From Desulfobacterales bacterium (GTDB taxonomy: Bacteria; Desulfobacterota; Desulfobacteria; Desulfobacterales; JAHEIW01): a DNA stretch of 28,180 bases. Below, piece after piece: positions 1 through 8,390 of the stretch. A model generated the notes under the pieces. The model was not told the origin of the DNA. It saw only the letters and a program-made list of their open reading frames with translations, and searched no databases. The stretch covers positions 1 to 28,180 of the forward strand of contig JAQYWI010000056.1 of the NCBI GenBank assembly GCA_030145015.1. The letters run 5' to 3'. How positions within the stretch are numbered: position 1 is the stretch's first letter; each line of letters begins with the position of its first letter. The position numbers and the translations under genes were made by a program.

Positions 1-906
1 CCCGAACCCCATCAAGCGGAACGGGTCTTTTTTATCTTTGGCCCTTTCAATCGCTTTTCCCATATTCTTGTTTTTGGCGATATCACTGAGCATTTCAATG
101 ACCGCCTGGTTGGCCCCGCCGTGCAGGGGGCCCCATAGAGCGGCGATGCCGGCGGAAATGGCGGCATACAGCGTTACCCGCGCGCTGCCCACCAACCGCA
201 CTGCCGATGTGGAGCAATTTTGTTCATGATCGGCATGCAAAATCCAGAATACGCGCAAGGCGTTGACCACATCATTATCGATCTCGTATGGCTTGACCGG
301 CGAATCGAACATCATATTTAAAAAATTCGCGCAGTAAGCCAGATCGGGTCTGGGGTATACTACCTTATGACCCATTGAAATTTTATAGGACATCGCCGCC
401 AGGGTTCGAATCTTGGAAAGCAAGCGGGTCATCGTCAGATTAATCTCCTCCTCCAGATTCTGAAGCTCCGGATAGAAGCTTCGCAGGGCGTTGACCATTG
501 ACGAAAGAATCCCCATGGGATGGGAAGATCGCGGAAAGTTTTCGTAAAAGGCGCGTAGATCTTCATGCACCAGCGAATTGTCATTGAGCAGGATTGAAAA
601 ACGGGTCAGCTCCTCGCGATTGGGCAGTCTTCCATTGATCAAAAGATAAGCGGTCTCTTTAAAGGTGGCCTTTTCGGCCAGTTCTTCAACCGGAATTCCG
701 CGATATCTCAGGATGCCCTTCTCGCCGTCCATAAACGTAATGCCACTGGCACAACCGCCGGTATTGGCATAACCGGAGTCCAGTGTGATAAACCCGGTGG
801 TTGACCGCAGCTGTGATATATCGATGGCTTTCTCCCCTTCCGAGCCTTCCACCACCGGCAGTTCGTATTCTCTTTTCCCGTAAACCAGTTTAATCGCATC
901 CGTCAT
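1..906 (-). CDS. gltA: Citrate synthase, 3' end outside window
   Basis: Condenses oxaloacetate and acetyl-CoA to citrate in the cytoplasm. 302 codons are visible; the C-terminus lies beyond base 1. Reading the minus strand gives an N-terminus MTDAIKLVYGKREYELPVV, the substrate-site block WGPLHGGANQAVIEML with its catalytic-type histidine, and at the edge KDPFRLMGFG, which in the family runs on into HRVYK. These match the gltA type of citrate synthase closely. ATG at 906 is preferred because GAGAG lies 7 bases upstream; an in-frame ATG at 912 is possible but leaves almost no spacing. It is divergent from the hypothetical gene at 1198 and appears to have its own promoter at 949-977. Confidence 0.95.
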   Translation of the reverse strand, partial: MTDAIKLVYGKREYELPVVEGSEGEKAIDISQLRSTTGFITLDSGYANTGGCASGITFMDGEKGILRYRGIPVEELAEKATFKETAYLLINGRLPNREELTRFSILLNDNSLVHEDLRAFYENFPRSSHPMGILSSMVNALRSFYPELQNLEEEINLTMTRLLSKIRTLAAMSYKISMGHKVVYPRPDLAYCANFLNMMFDSPVKPYEIDNDVVNALRVFWILHADHEQNCSTSAVRLVGSARVTLYAAISAGIAALWGPLHGGANQAVIEMLSDIAKNKNMGKAIERAKDKKDPFRLMGFG

Positions 907-948
907 TGCCATTCTCTCTTTCAATTATTGGGTCAATAAAAAAGTTTT

Positions 949-977
949 TATATATACGAATAAGCACTTGAAGGCAA
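949..977 (-). promoter_or_regulatory. Putative sigma70 promoter of gltA
   Basis: On the minus strand TTGCCT (977-972) and TATATA (954-949) are separated by 17 bases, about 43 bases upstream of the gltA start. The -10 sits in a longer TATATATA run, so the exact register is uncertain. Confidence 0.4.
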
Positions 978-1081
978 CCCGGCAACAATAAGAACGCGGT
1001 TCCCTAATGCAGTTTACTTGCCAAAAGCGATGTGATAAAGCAGGAAAAAAAGTCTAAAACTGGAGTAATGGAGCTATTCTT

Positions 1082-1187
1082 AATTCGGATTTTGGATTTC
1101 GGATTTCAGAACAGACGGCTCAGCAAAACAATTGGCCTTCAATATTTTCAATCCGCAATCCAAATTCCAAAATCTAAACTCTAAATT
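1082..1187. repeat. AT-rich phrase palindrome (class 1), copy upstream of 1198 gene
   Basis: The left arm (about 1082-1110) is a run of GGATTT-type phrases (TTCGGATTTTGGATTTCGG). The right arm (about 1150-1187) is the complementary type (CAATCCAAATTCCAAAATC). The arms form a long imperfect inverted repeat around about 40 bp of ordinary sequence. Similar composition recurs at 21650-21815 and 26272-26353. Its right arm has been read as the first 22 codons of the open frame starting at 1132, which is why the later ATG at 1198 is chosen for that gene. Confidence 0.6.
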
Positions 1188-1197
1188 GGGAGCCTCC

Positions 1198-1986
1198 ATG
1201 TCTTTTAAAGAAAACCTGATAACCAAAATAAAAATTGACAAATTGGCCAACAGGGTAATCGCCTCGATCGGACCTGCCGAAAGCGGCCGCAAGGTAGACA
1301 AGGATGCCATGCGCAGCCTGCTGGAAATGAGTCCCTATCAGTACCAAAAAGCGCGCGACCTGGATCTGTACGTGGAAGGAATCGATCAGGATCGGAAAAA
1401 AATTTTCGTATTGGACAACGAACTGCCGATTTACCGGACGACCATTGATGACGTTGCCATGCGAAAAAGCCCGTTGATAAAAGAAATGGTTAAAATCCGT
1501 AATATCATCAAAATACTGAAAGATTCAGATGTGAAGCTCAGCCGCAAAGACGCGTCCGTCAAAGCCATTCAAAAAGAGTGCATCGATCAGCTCGATCTTG
1601 CTTATAATGGATCCGATATCGATGAAATAGCCGCAGACGGAAAGGCTTCCCTTGAAAGGGATTACCCCGATGGAGTGGTCGAATGCCTGGAACTGTTTGC
1701 CGACCTGCTGGACTATAAACCGGCACCGCAAGCATTCCAGCTCAGTCGTCATAAAATTATCGGGGCGCTGACGTCCAAAGCCGGCGGTGAGGTTCTGTAT
1801 GGCCCGATGATCATTTACAGCCTGATTCAGGGCACCCTTAAGCTCATCGAAGACCAGATCAGCAGTTTCGACAAAACCAAGATAGAACTTATCCAGCAGA
1901 TCGCTGCCGGCAAACAAAAGGCTGCCGCTGAAGGGCCAGACGTTTTTGAGTACCTCAAAAATGCGGTTTTGAAAAAAAATATTTAG
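1198..1986 (+). CDS. Conserved-looking hypothetical protein, soluble, 262 aa
   Basis: I do not recognise a family. The start is set at ATG 1198 (MSFKENLITKIKIDKLANRV) because GGGAG lies 5 bases upstream at 1188-1192; the open frame extends back to 1132 only through palindromic repeat DNA. The product is charged and mostly helical, with no signal peptide or membrane segment. It includes a His-rich-free central helix (MVKIRNIIKILKDSDVKLS) and a C-terminal helical region ending NAVLKKNI. Codon use looks like that of the neighbours, so it is probably a genuine gene. It is divergent from gltA and convergent with the receiver gene ending at 2053, so context gives no clear role. Confidence 0.75.
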   Translation: MSFKENLITKIKIDKLANRVIASIGPAESGRKVDKDAMRSLLEMSPYQYQKARDLDLYVEGIDQDRKKIFVLDNELPIYRTTIDDVAMRKSPLIKEMVKIRNIIKILKDSDVKLSRKDASVKAIQKECIDQLDLAYNGSDIDEIAADGKASLERDYPDGVVECLELFADLLDYKPAPQAFQLSRHKIIGALTSKAGGEVLYGPMIIYSLIQGTLKLIEDQISSFDKTKIELIQQIAAGKQKAAAEGPDVFEYLKNAVLKKNI

Positions 1987-2025
1987 CAGTTATCTCAAAA
2001 ATCGTAGATCACGGTTTTAGGTTGG

Positions 2026-2040
2026 TCCGCCTCAGGCGGA
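2026..2040. terminator. Small GC hairpin between convergent genes
   Basis: TCCGCC, loop TCA, GGCGGA forms a perfect 6-bp stem in the 66-bp gap between the convergent genes ending at 1986 and 2053. No U-run follows on either strand, so a canonical Rho-independent terminator is not shown. Confidence 0.3.
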
Positions 2041-2052
2041 TATTACCGCACT

Positions 2053-2454
2053 CTATTTTTTCCTGCGACCCTTTTTCCCTCGAACTGTCCTTTGAGCCTT
2101 TTTCGCTTTTTTTATTTTTTGAATAAGGTCTTTCAGATCGGGTGGTTTTTCGATCACATCCAGAGCCCCGAGTGCTTTGGCCTCCATCCGCTTTTCCTCA
2201 GGCACATTTCCGGTCAGTACAATAATTTGCACATCGGGCCGCTTTGCCTTCAACAGTTTTAAGGCCTTAAACCCGTCCAATGCCGGCATCATGAAATCCA
2301 GAATAACAACATCAAAGGATTCTTCTTCAACCATATTGAGGGCATCTTCGGCCGAACTAGCGGTTGAAACATCCATCCCGCGCGCAAGTATCCGCTCTGA
2401 GATGATATCCAAAAAATCCTTTTCATCGTCAACGATCAACACCTTTTGCGGCAT
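2053..2454 (-). CDS. Single-domain response regulator (REC only)
   Basis: A 133-aa receiver protein. The acidic pair is D9-D10 (VLIVDDEKDF), the phospho-acceptor is D53 (VVILDFMMPALDG), the conserved Thr is in IIVLTGN and the conserved Lys in VIEKPPD. After the receiver there is only a strongly basic tail (KKAKKAQRTVRGKKGRRKK) and no output domain. ATG 2454 is chosen because GAGGTG sits 6 bases upstream; a GTG at 2463 is in frame but is part of that ribosome site. It is the last gene of the sulP-kinase unit, 37 bp after the degenerate kinase, so it is probably phosphorylated by one of those kinases. The basic tail could bind nucleic acid or a partner; that is inference. Confidence 0.9.
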   Translation of the reverse strand: MPQKVLIVDDEKDFLDIISERILARGMDVSTASSAEDALNMVEEESFDVVILDFMMPALDGFKALKLLKAKRPDVQIIVLTGNVPEEKRMEAKALGALDVIEKPPDLKDLIQKIKKAKKAQRTVRGKKGRRKK

Positions 2455-2491
2455 ACGATCCACCTCGTTAATTCATCATCTTATTGGCCGA

Positions 2492-3160
2492 TTAATCTCT
2501 GTCGATGTCGCCGGCAATTCTGACAACAATTTCCCGGTTCCCGGTGCTGACTTCCAGCTCAGCACCGAGCAGGTCGCAAAGGCCCTTTTCAGGCTCAGCC
2601 GGAAATGGTTTCAATGACGCCCCGGCCAGACCGCCAAGACATTTGAAAAAAACCGCGATCCCGGTTTCTGTTTTCTGGGCGGTCAGTTCAACTCTTTTTT
2701 CTTCACCCGCCGCGTCCATTGCAAAATCCAGACATAACCAGAGCAGATTCATTAAAAAAAACGGAGCGGTCCTTAACTTTAGCGGGCTTTCATTTCGTTT
2801 TAACTGGATGCCAACAGCGCGCGTGGATGCGAATCGATTGGATAAAGCCGCCAGCAGTTCCAACAGGTCATTTAGATCAATGCTCTTGATCGATTCATCA
2901 ACGCTGTGAGCCAGGCGGTTCATGTTTTTCATGATGCCATCCGCCCGGCTAACCTGTTTCATAACCGCCCGGGACATATTTTGCAGGCGCTGCGGTTCTA
3001 TCTCCGCCCCTCCGTCTGCCATGAGTGCAAGGTCCTCGAGAAGCCCGGCATTTTCATTGATAATCGCCAGCACATTTTTAATTTCATGGGATATCGATGC
3101 CGTCATTTTTCCGAAAAATTGGAGACCGCTCTCTGTGACGTTTTCTAACTTGGCACGCAT
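2492..3160 (-). CDS. Small histidine-kinase-like protein with degenerate ATPase half
   Basis: A 222-aa cytoplasmic protein starting with a dimerisation/phospho-acceptor region: MTASISHEIKNVLAIINENA has the H-E-x-x-N signature of an H box (His about residue 25). The following region keeps the length of a small HATPase domain, but I cannot find the N, G1 (DxGxG), F or G2 boxes, so ATP binding is doubtful. It resembles HPt-like or ChpT-like phosphotransfer folds more than an active kinase. ATG 3160 has GGAG 6 bases upstream; ATG 3172 and a TTG at 3196 touching the previous stop are alternatives. It follows the full-length kinase by 32 bp and precedes a lone receiver, which suggests phosphotransfer between the two. 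Confidence 0.8.
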   Translation of the reverse strand: MRAKLENVTESGLQFFGKMTASISHEIKNVLAIINENAGLLEDLALMADGGAEIEPQRLQNMSRAVMKQVSRADGIMKNMNRLAHSVDESIKSIDLNDLLELLAALSNRFASTRAVGIQLKRNESPLKLRTAPFFLMNLLWLCLDFAMDAAGEEKRVELTAQKTETGIAVFFKCLGGLAGASLKPFPAEPEKGLCDLLGAELEVSTGNREIVVRIAGDIDRD

Positions 3161-3192
3161 ACAAAACTCCATTTCTTTGATGCCCGCAGGGG

Positions 3193-4959
3193 TCAAGCGC
3201 CGTGATCATGTTCACCGGCGTCCGCTGGGTCCTTTGGCGGCATCTTAAGCGGTAACCGGATATTGAAACGGGTTCCCGTACCGAGCTCGCTTTGAACACT
3301 GATCCGGCCCCCGATCTCCTGAACCAGCCCATAGGTAACGGCCAGGCCGATCCCCATGCCGCTTTCACCGGTTCTTGAGTAAAAAAAGGGCTCGAAAACA
3401 TGCTCGAGGTCCGCTTCCGGAATAGCCGGGCCGTTGTTGGAGAAAGCGATCGAAACAAAATCCGCATCCTCGCGCGCTGCCTTTATCTCAAGGTGGCCCC
3501 CATCGTTCATGACGGCAACGGCATTGTTAAACAGATTGAAAAAAATCTGCTCTAATTTGCCCCGGTCACTCTCAAATTGGGGGATGTTGTCCGCTAAATC
3601 CACTCCGACCGTGATATGCCTGAATTCGGCTTCTTTGGCCAAAACACTTTGTACCTCGTTGATAATTTCCTGCAAGTCGATGGTCTGGATACTGACATTG
3701 AGATGGCGCGCAAAATCCAAGAGGCCTTTTGTAACCTCTGCACAGCGATGCACGGTGGAAAGAACCGAGTCCACAAGGTCGATGAGCTTCGGATCTTTTT
3801 TATATGCTTCAGTCAGGGTGAATATATCTTTGATATGTCCGGCCTTCTGGTTAATAATGGCCAGCGGGTTATTAATTTCATGGGCAACGCCTGAAGCCAG
3901 GCGCCCCAGGGAAACCATCTTATTGGTGTATTCGACCTGATGCAGGGTGTCGACTCTCTCCTGATCGGCCGCGTGAATCTGATCGACCAGATGCGCGGCC
4001 ACTGCGAGGGTTACCAGCAGTATCATCAAAATACTTGTTGCTAAAATCCCCGTAAAGGCCCAACCCGTCTTATACCAGGGTTGGATGAGTTCGCCTTTCT
4101 GTTTGACGATCATTAAAATAAAAGGCGTTTCGGGGATAACCGCATAGCCGATCACTATCGGTTCGTTTTTATCGTTTTGACTCTTGAAAACATGTGCTTT
4201 GGGAGCGTAATCCGGGATGCGAAGCTGAATTTTATTTAAAACCGAACCGTAATACCGGGAAGGTGTTTGCAGCACACCCTTTCGGTTGACAACGAAGGCA
4301 TCGCTTTTTTTCCCGACCTCAAACTCAGCAATCAATTCATTGAACTTCTGCGCATCGAAGGCTGCGCGCAGGACAAAAAATGAGCCATCCGGCAAGTCCC
4401 GTTTGACGGCAAAATCAAGGTGGGGTTCCTTGCGATATCCCACAACCAGATCACTGATATAAACACCATGTTTCAAGACCTGACGGAACCAGGGCTCATT
4501 ACTGTAGTCCAGGCCTCCCAACCGGTGAGGCCCGACGTAGGCTTGCTGCAGGCCCGAGCTATCGATGAGACCTAAATCCGTGAACCCGCCGAATCGTTTA
4601 TTGAGGTTATCGAGAATCGCAGCGAGGTGGGCCTTATCATTCAAGCTTTCTAGGGTATGATCGTGCGCAATAAATTCTAACACCAACCGGCGCTCCGACA
4701 TAAAAAGAGAAACCGATCGCCACGAATTCGAAACCAGTTGGGAGGTGCGCAACACCAGCTCCGACTCGGTTGTATCCAGATGCAGCCGGTAGCCGGCCAG
4801 GGCCCATATGATAAGCGGAACGAGCGCCACGGTTGCGGTAACCAGAACGGCTCGTTTCCAGATCCGGCGAAACTCAAAATGGTGCCTGTACGGCCCGCCG
4901 ATTGTATCTTCATGATCCCAAAAGCGAGGTTTGAGCCTACCAAAAATCGATATCGGCAT
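3193..4959 (-). CDS. Membrane sensor histidine kinase, periplasmic Cache-like sensor
   Basis: A 588-aa kinase. One membrane helix near residues 36-56 is followed by a periplasmic region of about 230 residues with dCache-like motifs (GLIDSSGLQQAYVGP, LDYSNEPWFRQ, DAFVVNRKGVLQTPS). A second helix (about 300-324) leads to a coiled linker with no obvious HAMP, then HisKA with SGVAHEINNPLAIIN (His360) and HATPase with an N box (FFNLFNNAVAVM) and G2 box (GMGIGLAVTYGLV). The G1 box reads SNNGPAIPEADLEHVFEPFF, so the usual adenine-contacting Asp is Asn; related deltaproteobacterial kinases share this wording, so activity is not excluded. ATG 4959 has GGGTG upstream; an in-frame GTG at 4989 is less likely. 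The ligand is unknown; context suggests sulfur-oxyanion or redox sensing. Confidence 0.92.
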   Translation of the reverse strand: MPISIFGRLKPRFWDHEDTIGGPYRHHFEFRRIWKRAVLVTATVALVPLIIWALAGYRLHLDTTESELVLRTSQLVSNSWRSVSLFMSERRLVLEFIAHDHTLESLNDKAHLAAILDNLNKRFGGFTDLGLIDSSGLQQAYVGPHRLGGLDYSNEPWFRQVLKHGVYISDLVVGYRKEPHLDFAVKRDLPDGSFFVLRAAFDAQKFNELIAEFEVGKKSDAFVVNRKGVLQTPSRYYGSVLNKIQLRIPDYAPKAHVFKSQNDKNEPIVIGYAVIPETPFILMIVKQKGELIQPWYKTGWAFTGILATSILMILLVTLAVAAHLVDQIHAADQERVDTLHQVEYTNKMVSLGRLASGVAHEINNPLAIINQKAGHIKDIFTLTEAYKKDPKLIDLVDSVLSTVHRCAEVTKGLLDFARHLNVSIQTIDLQEIINEVQSVLAKEAEFRHITVGVDLADNIPQFESDRGKLEQIFFNLFNNAVAVMNDGGHLEIKAAREDADFVSIAFSNNGPAIPEADLEHVFEPFFYSRTGESGMGIGLAVTYGLVQEIGGRISVQSELGTGTRFNIRLPLKMPPKDPADAGEHDHGA

Positions 4960-5015
4960 TTCGACACCCTTCAGGCAGGGGTTTGGCACAGGCGGAAATG
5001 ATCCCGGCCGGCCGC

Positions 5016-6242
5016 TTAGCGCTTGGATTCTTTATTCCGGCGAATTTTTTCATTGGCCTTTTTGATAATTTCACTGAGTTCATTGATGTCCAGCGGTTTC
5101 TGCAGGTATGCAAAAGCACCCAGCTTCATACACAGTTCCCGGTCGGCTACATGGCCGTGTCCGGTGAGGATGATCACCTCGATCTCCGGGCGGGTTTCCT
5201 TAACTTTTCGCAAAACCTCAAGTCCGTCAATACCCGGCATTTTGAGATCAACGATCATTACATCCGGTTCGTCTTCCTTAATCAGGTTGAGGGCAGATTC
5301 CCCGTCATAAGCGACCGCCGGGCCCATATCGCGCATCACCAGCCGCTCAGAAAGCGTTTGAATAAACTCGCGCTCGTCGTCTACCAGAAGCACTTTAGAG
5401 GGCATTTCAAAATTGTGTTTGCGATATATGTCTGATTTGTGAAAGTCTTTGCCGACTTTAGTTTCCACCGCCTTGACACCGGGGACCTGCTCTGCGATCG
5501 ACCTGAGCTCATCCTGCAGGCGGCTTAGCCTCAGAACATGTTTGTTGATGGTAATGGTAATTGAACCCTCTTTGGCGCTAACGCTTACAGTATGCCCCTC
5601 CCGCGCCAGAGCCACTTGCGTGCCGGCCGCCAGACGAAAATCGGTCAGCGCCTGCTTCGAACTTGGCGTTGGCCGAACCACGTCGCTGGCAGCATTATCG
5701 GCGATGAGCGCCGCTGCATCTGCCGGCGCCATTTTGTCCGCCGGGATGACGATATCGTAGAGGCCGGCATCCCATGGATCACTCTGCTTGAAAAGCATGT
5801 CAATCCAAACAGAACAGTCCTCTTCGCGTTTCTGAACCACTTTGGCGGCATCTTTTTCCGACACCCCTTGTTCCCGGGAAGCTGCAGCGATTCGATGTTT
5901 CAGGCTCGCGATTAAACAAACCCGCAGTGAATGGCTCACGGTCTTCGGTATCAGCTGTCCGCAAAAACAGGTCACCAGCGCATTGTCGTCCGGAATCAGT
6001 TCGGCAAGTGCCAGTTTCAGAAAAGCAATGGAGTGCTCCTTCTCTCGGGTAAATTTATTGAACACCGAGGTGCCGGCTGAAAAAGCCTGCATAATTTTGT
6101 TTTCGGCTATCTCCGAGAGTTGGCTGGCTTCGGCAACAACCTCATTGTCCGTAATCAACCGGTATCCGGTACGGGAGATTATTTCCTGGATAACGGGATT
6201 TTCATTGCAGAAGCTGCCGCTGAATAGGGTAATGATAGACAT
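5016..6242 (-). CDS. Cytidylate-kinase-like / BON-like / receiver fusion protein
   Basis: A 408-aa three-part protein. Residues 1-200 resemble the cytidylate-kinase-like (AAK6) family (ITLFSGSF, TGYRLITDNEVV, SLRVCLIASLKHRIA, KREEDCSVWIDML). The P-loop is replaced by GSFCNENP with no GK[ST], so nucleotide phosphorylation is unlikely. Residues about 205-268 look BON-like (VSVSAKEGSITITINKHVLR, AEQVPGVKAVETKVG). Residues 281-400 form a canonical receiver with D288-D289, D332 (MIVDLKMPGIDG), T360 and K382. The start has a strong GGGAGGT site 5 bases upstream, 15 bp after the sulP stop. It sits between a sulfate permease and a kinase, and is probably a phosphorylated switch or sensor rather than an enzyme. 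Confidence 0.88.
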   Translation of the reverse strand: MSIITLFSGSFCNENPVIQEIISRTGYRLITDNEVVAEASQLSEIAENKIMQAFSAGTSVFNKFTREKEHSIAFLKLALAELIPDDNALVTCFCGQLIPKTVSHSLRVCLIASLKHRIAAASREQGVSEKDAAKVVQKREEDCSVWIDMLFKQSDPWDAGLYDIVIPADKMAPADAAALIADNAASDVVRPTPSSKQALTDFRLAAGTQVALAREGHTVSVSAKEGSITITINKHVLRLSRLQDELRSIAEQVPGVKAVETKVGKDFHKSDIYRKHNFEMPSKVLLVDDEREFIQTLSERLVMRDMGPAVAYDGESALNLIKEDEPDVMIVDLKMPGIDGLEVLRKVKETRPEIEVIILTGHGHVADRELCMKLGAFAYLQKPLDINELSEIIKKANEKIRRNKESKR

Positions 6243-6257
6243 TTAAACCTCCCTTTT

Positions 6258-8390
6258 TTAGCGTGCCTGTGAAAGCTGACATACGGTATTCAATGGACAG
6301 TTCTTTTCCTCTCCACCCCGGTGGGTTTCGTCATGAACAGCACTGATGGCCTCTTCAACCGTCGGGTAGATGTGATCTTCGCCGATCTTCACAATCAGAT
6401 GCGTCCGATTGAGCACATTCATGACGGATCTGTTCACTCCGCTTAGGGAAATATCAATCCCGGCGCTACGGACCCGGTCTACAGTCAAAGATAAGGCTTC
6501 TTCACCGGAGGCGTCAATGTCGTTAATACCACTGGAGGAAATGATAATATGTTTGAGCTCTTTTTTCGTCCGTCGCCGATTGCGGATCTGATCTTCAAGA
6601 TAACTGGCGTTTGCAAAAAAGAGCGGTCCATCAAAACGAACCACGTCGATATACCTGCATTCCTCCAAGCCGCTGGCCACGCAATCGTGAAGCACCCGGT
6701 CGGAGCCCAGAGATAGATCAACCACTTTCGGACGCATGCTTTTGTATAGGAAAACGAGGACGGAAAGAATGACCCCCACCCCGATGCCCCTCTCCAGGTG
6801 GGGCGCAAACACCAGCGTGGCGACAAAGGTAATGATGGAAATCGCTCCGTCATACCACTGCGCCGTCCATGCGTGTATAAATCCCCTGATGTTGACCAAT
6901 CCGACCACGGCCATCATGATAATCGCCGCCAGCACGGATTGCGGCAGATAATAAAAAAGCGATGTAAAATATAAAAGAACCACCACCACTGCCAAGCTGG
7001 CAAAGACGCTGGACAGGCTGGAATTTGCCCCGGACTGCAGGTTTACAGCCGATCGGGAGAAAGATCCTGAAGTCGGGTAACTTTGGGCGACAGCGCCGCA
7101 GATATTGGCCAGGCCCTGGCCGATGAGTTCCCGGTTGGGATCGAGCCTTTGGCCGGTGACGGCCGCCATTGCTTTGGCAACGGAGATGGCTTCCATAAAG
7201 CCCAGCAGTGATATGATGACGGCAAAGGGCAACAGATCCAGGATCACATTAAAATTAATGATTGGCATAGAAAGCGATGGCAGGCCCCCGGGAATCTTAC
7301 CAACCACCTCACCGCCTCCCGTCAGCCTCAGGCTGGCCGGTTTAAGCGGTACATTACCCACATGAATACGCCAAAAACGGCCGTCCCCTTTTGCCTTCTC
7401 CGGAGTTGCTCCCTCCGGATAGAATTTGAGCGGACCATCTGCCTGTCTTACGCCTTCAAAAATGTAATCCCGTATTATTTTTCTATGGTTTTGGGTCTGA
7501 TTTTTATATTGCTCAATTTGAACGGTGATGCGCTCGACGGTGTGTTTTATATCAAGTGCTTCAAGTGCATCCAGCGCCTTTCCGCTGACCTTAAGATTAA
7601 GGCTCAAAGCAGCCCGTTTTTTTGAAAGCAGCTCAGCAGATTTGATGGCTCGGTTGAATTTCTCGATCTCCGGGCGAATATCGGCAACCTTGATATCAAC
7701 AACATCGACCTGCATCGTCTGTTCAAAATCAAAGCCCCAGGAAAGCAGGGTTGTAACCATCACAGCCACAAGGACATTGGGAATCCGTGGCGAAAACCGT
7801 TTTAATCCATACATAATGATAAAAGCCAGGGTGGCCATAACCAGCGTGGGCCAGTGAGTGTAATGTTCAGCTGCTTGTATAACCCGATAAATTGTTTCGT
7901 GATGGTGAGCGGCTCTTTCCACATAGACACCGAATAATTTCGGCAGTTGTGAGGAAGCGATGATGAGCGCGGCGGCGTTGGTAAAACCGTTAACCACCGG
8001 ATGAGAGATGAAATTGACGACGAGACCGAGCTTCAGCACGCCGAGGGAGAACTGAAAAATGCCAACCAGCAGCGCCAGCAATATGGCGTAGGCGATGTAT
8101 TGTTGGCTGCCGGCTGTGGCCAGGGGCTCAAGGGTTATTGATGTTAAAAGCGAGACCACCGCCACAGGACCGGTTGCCAGCTGGTGGCTGGAACCGAACA
8201 AGGAGGCCACCAGGGGTGGAAGAAATGAAGCATAAAGCCCGTAGTACGGCGGCAATCCGGCAAGCTCGGCGTATGCCAGAGACTGGGGAATCAGCACCAG
8301 GGCAACCGTCAGCCCTGCAAGAAGGTCGGCTTTCAAGCTGTCCATTTTATAAACCGCCGGCCATCTAAAAATTGTCAACAATCGGTTCAT
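6258..8390 (-). CDS. SulP-family anion (sulfate) permease with STAS domain
   Basis: A 710-aa inner-membrane transporter. The N-terminal signature LAGLTVALVLIPQSLAYAELAGLPPYYGLYA and further core helices (VNFISHPVVNGFTNAAALIIASSQLPK, YPTSGSFSRSAVNLQSGANS) are diagnostic for SulP. A C-terminal STAS domain occupies about 555-690, with a DIDASGEEAL block (Ser628) at the position of the regulatory serine in anti-sigma antagonists. Oddly, about 135 charged residues (about 222-358) are inserted between PRIPNVLVAVMVTTLLSWGF and the GKIPGGLPSLSMP segment, which are normally a short loop apart. The substrate is inferred as sulfate; bicarbonate or another oxyanion is possible. It is the first gene of a five-gene unit, the next starting 15 bp downstream. 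Confidence 0.92.
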   Translation of the reverse strand: MNRLLTIFRWPAVYKMDSLKADLLAGLTVALVLIPQSLAYAELAGLPPYYGLYASFLPPLVASLFGSSHQLATGPVAVVSLLTSITLEPLATAGSQQYIAYAILLALLVGIFQFSLGVLKLGLVVNFISHPVVNGFTNAAALIIASSQLPKLFGVYVERAAHHHETIYRVIQAAEHYTHWPTLVMATLAFIIMYGLKRFSPRIPNVLVAVMVTTLLSWGFDFEQTMQVDVVDIKVADIRPEIEKFNRAIKSAELLSKKRAALSLNLKVSGKALDALEALDIKHTVERITVQIEQYKNQTQNHRKIIRDYIFEGVRQADGPLKFYPEGATPEKAKGDGRFWRIHVGNVPLKPASLRLTGGGEVVGKIPGGLPSLSMPIINFNVILDLLPFAVIISLLGFMEAISVAKAMAAVTGQRLDPNRELIGQGLANICGAVAQSYPTSGSFSRSAVNLQSGANSSLSSVFASLAVVVVLLYFTSLFYYLPQSVLAAIIMMAVVGLVNIRGFIHAWTAQWYDGAISIITFVATLVFAPHLERGIGVGVILSVLVFLYKSMRPKVVDLSLGSDRVLHDCVASGLEECRYIDVVRFDGPLFFANASYLEDQIRNRRRTKKELKHIIISSSGINDIDASGEEALSLTVDRVRSAGIDISLSGVNRSVMNVLNRTHLIVKIGEDHIYPTVEEAISAVHDETHRGGEEKNCPLNTVCQLSQAR

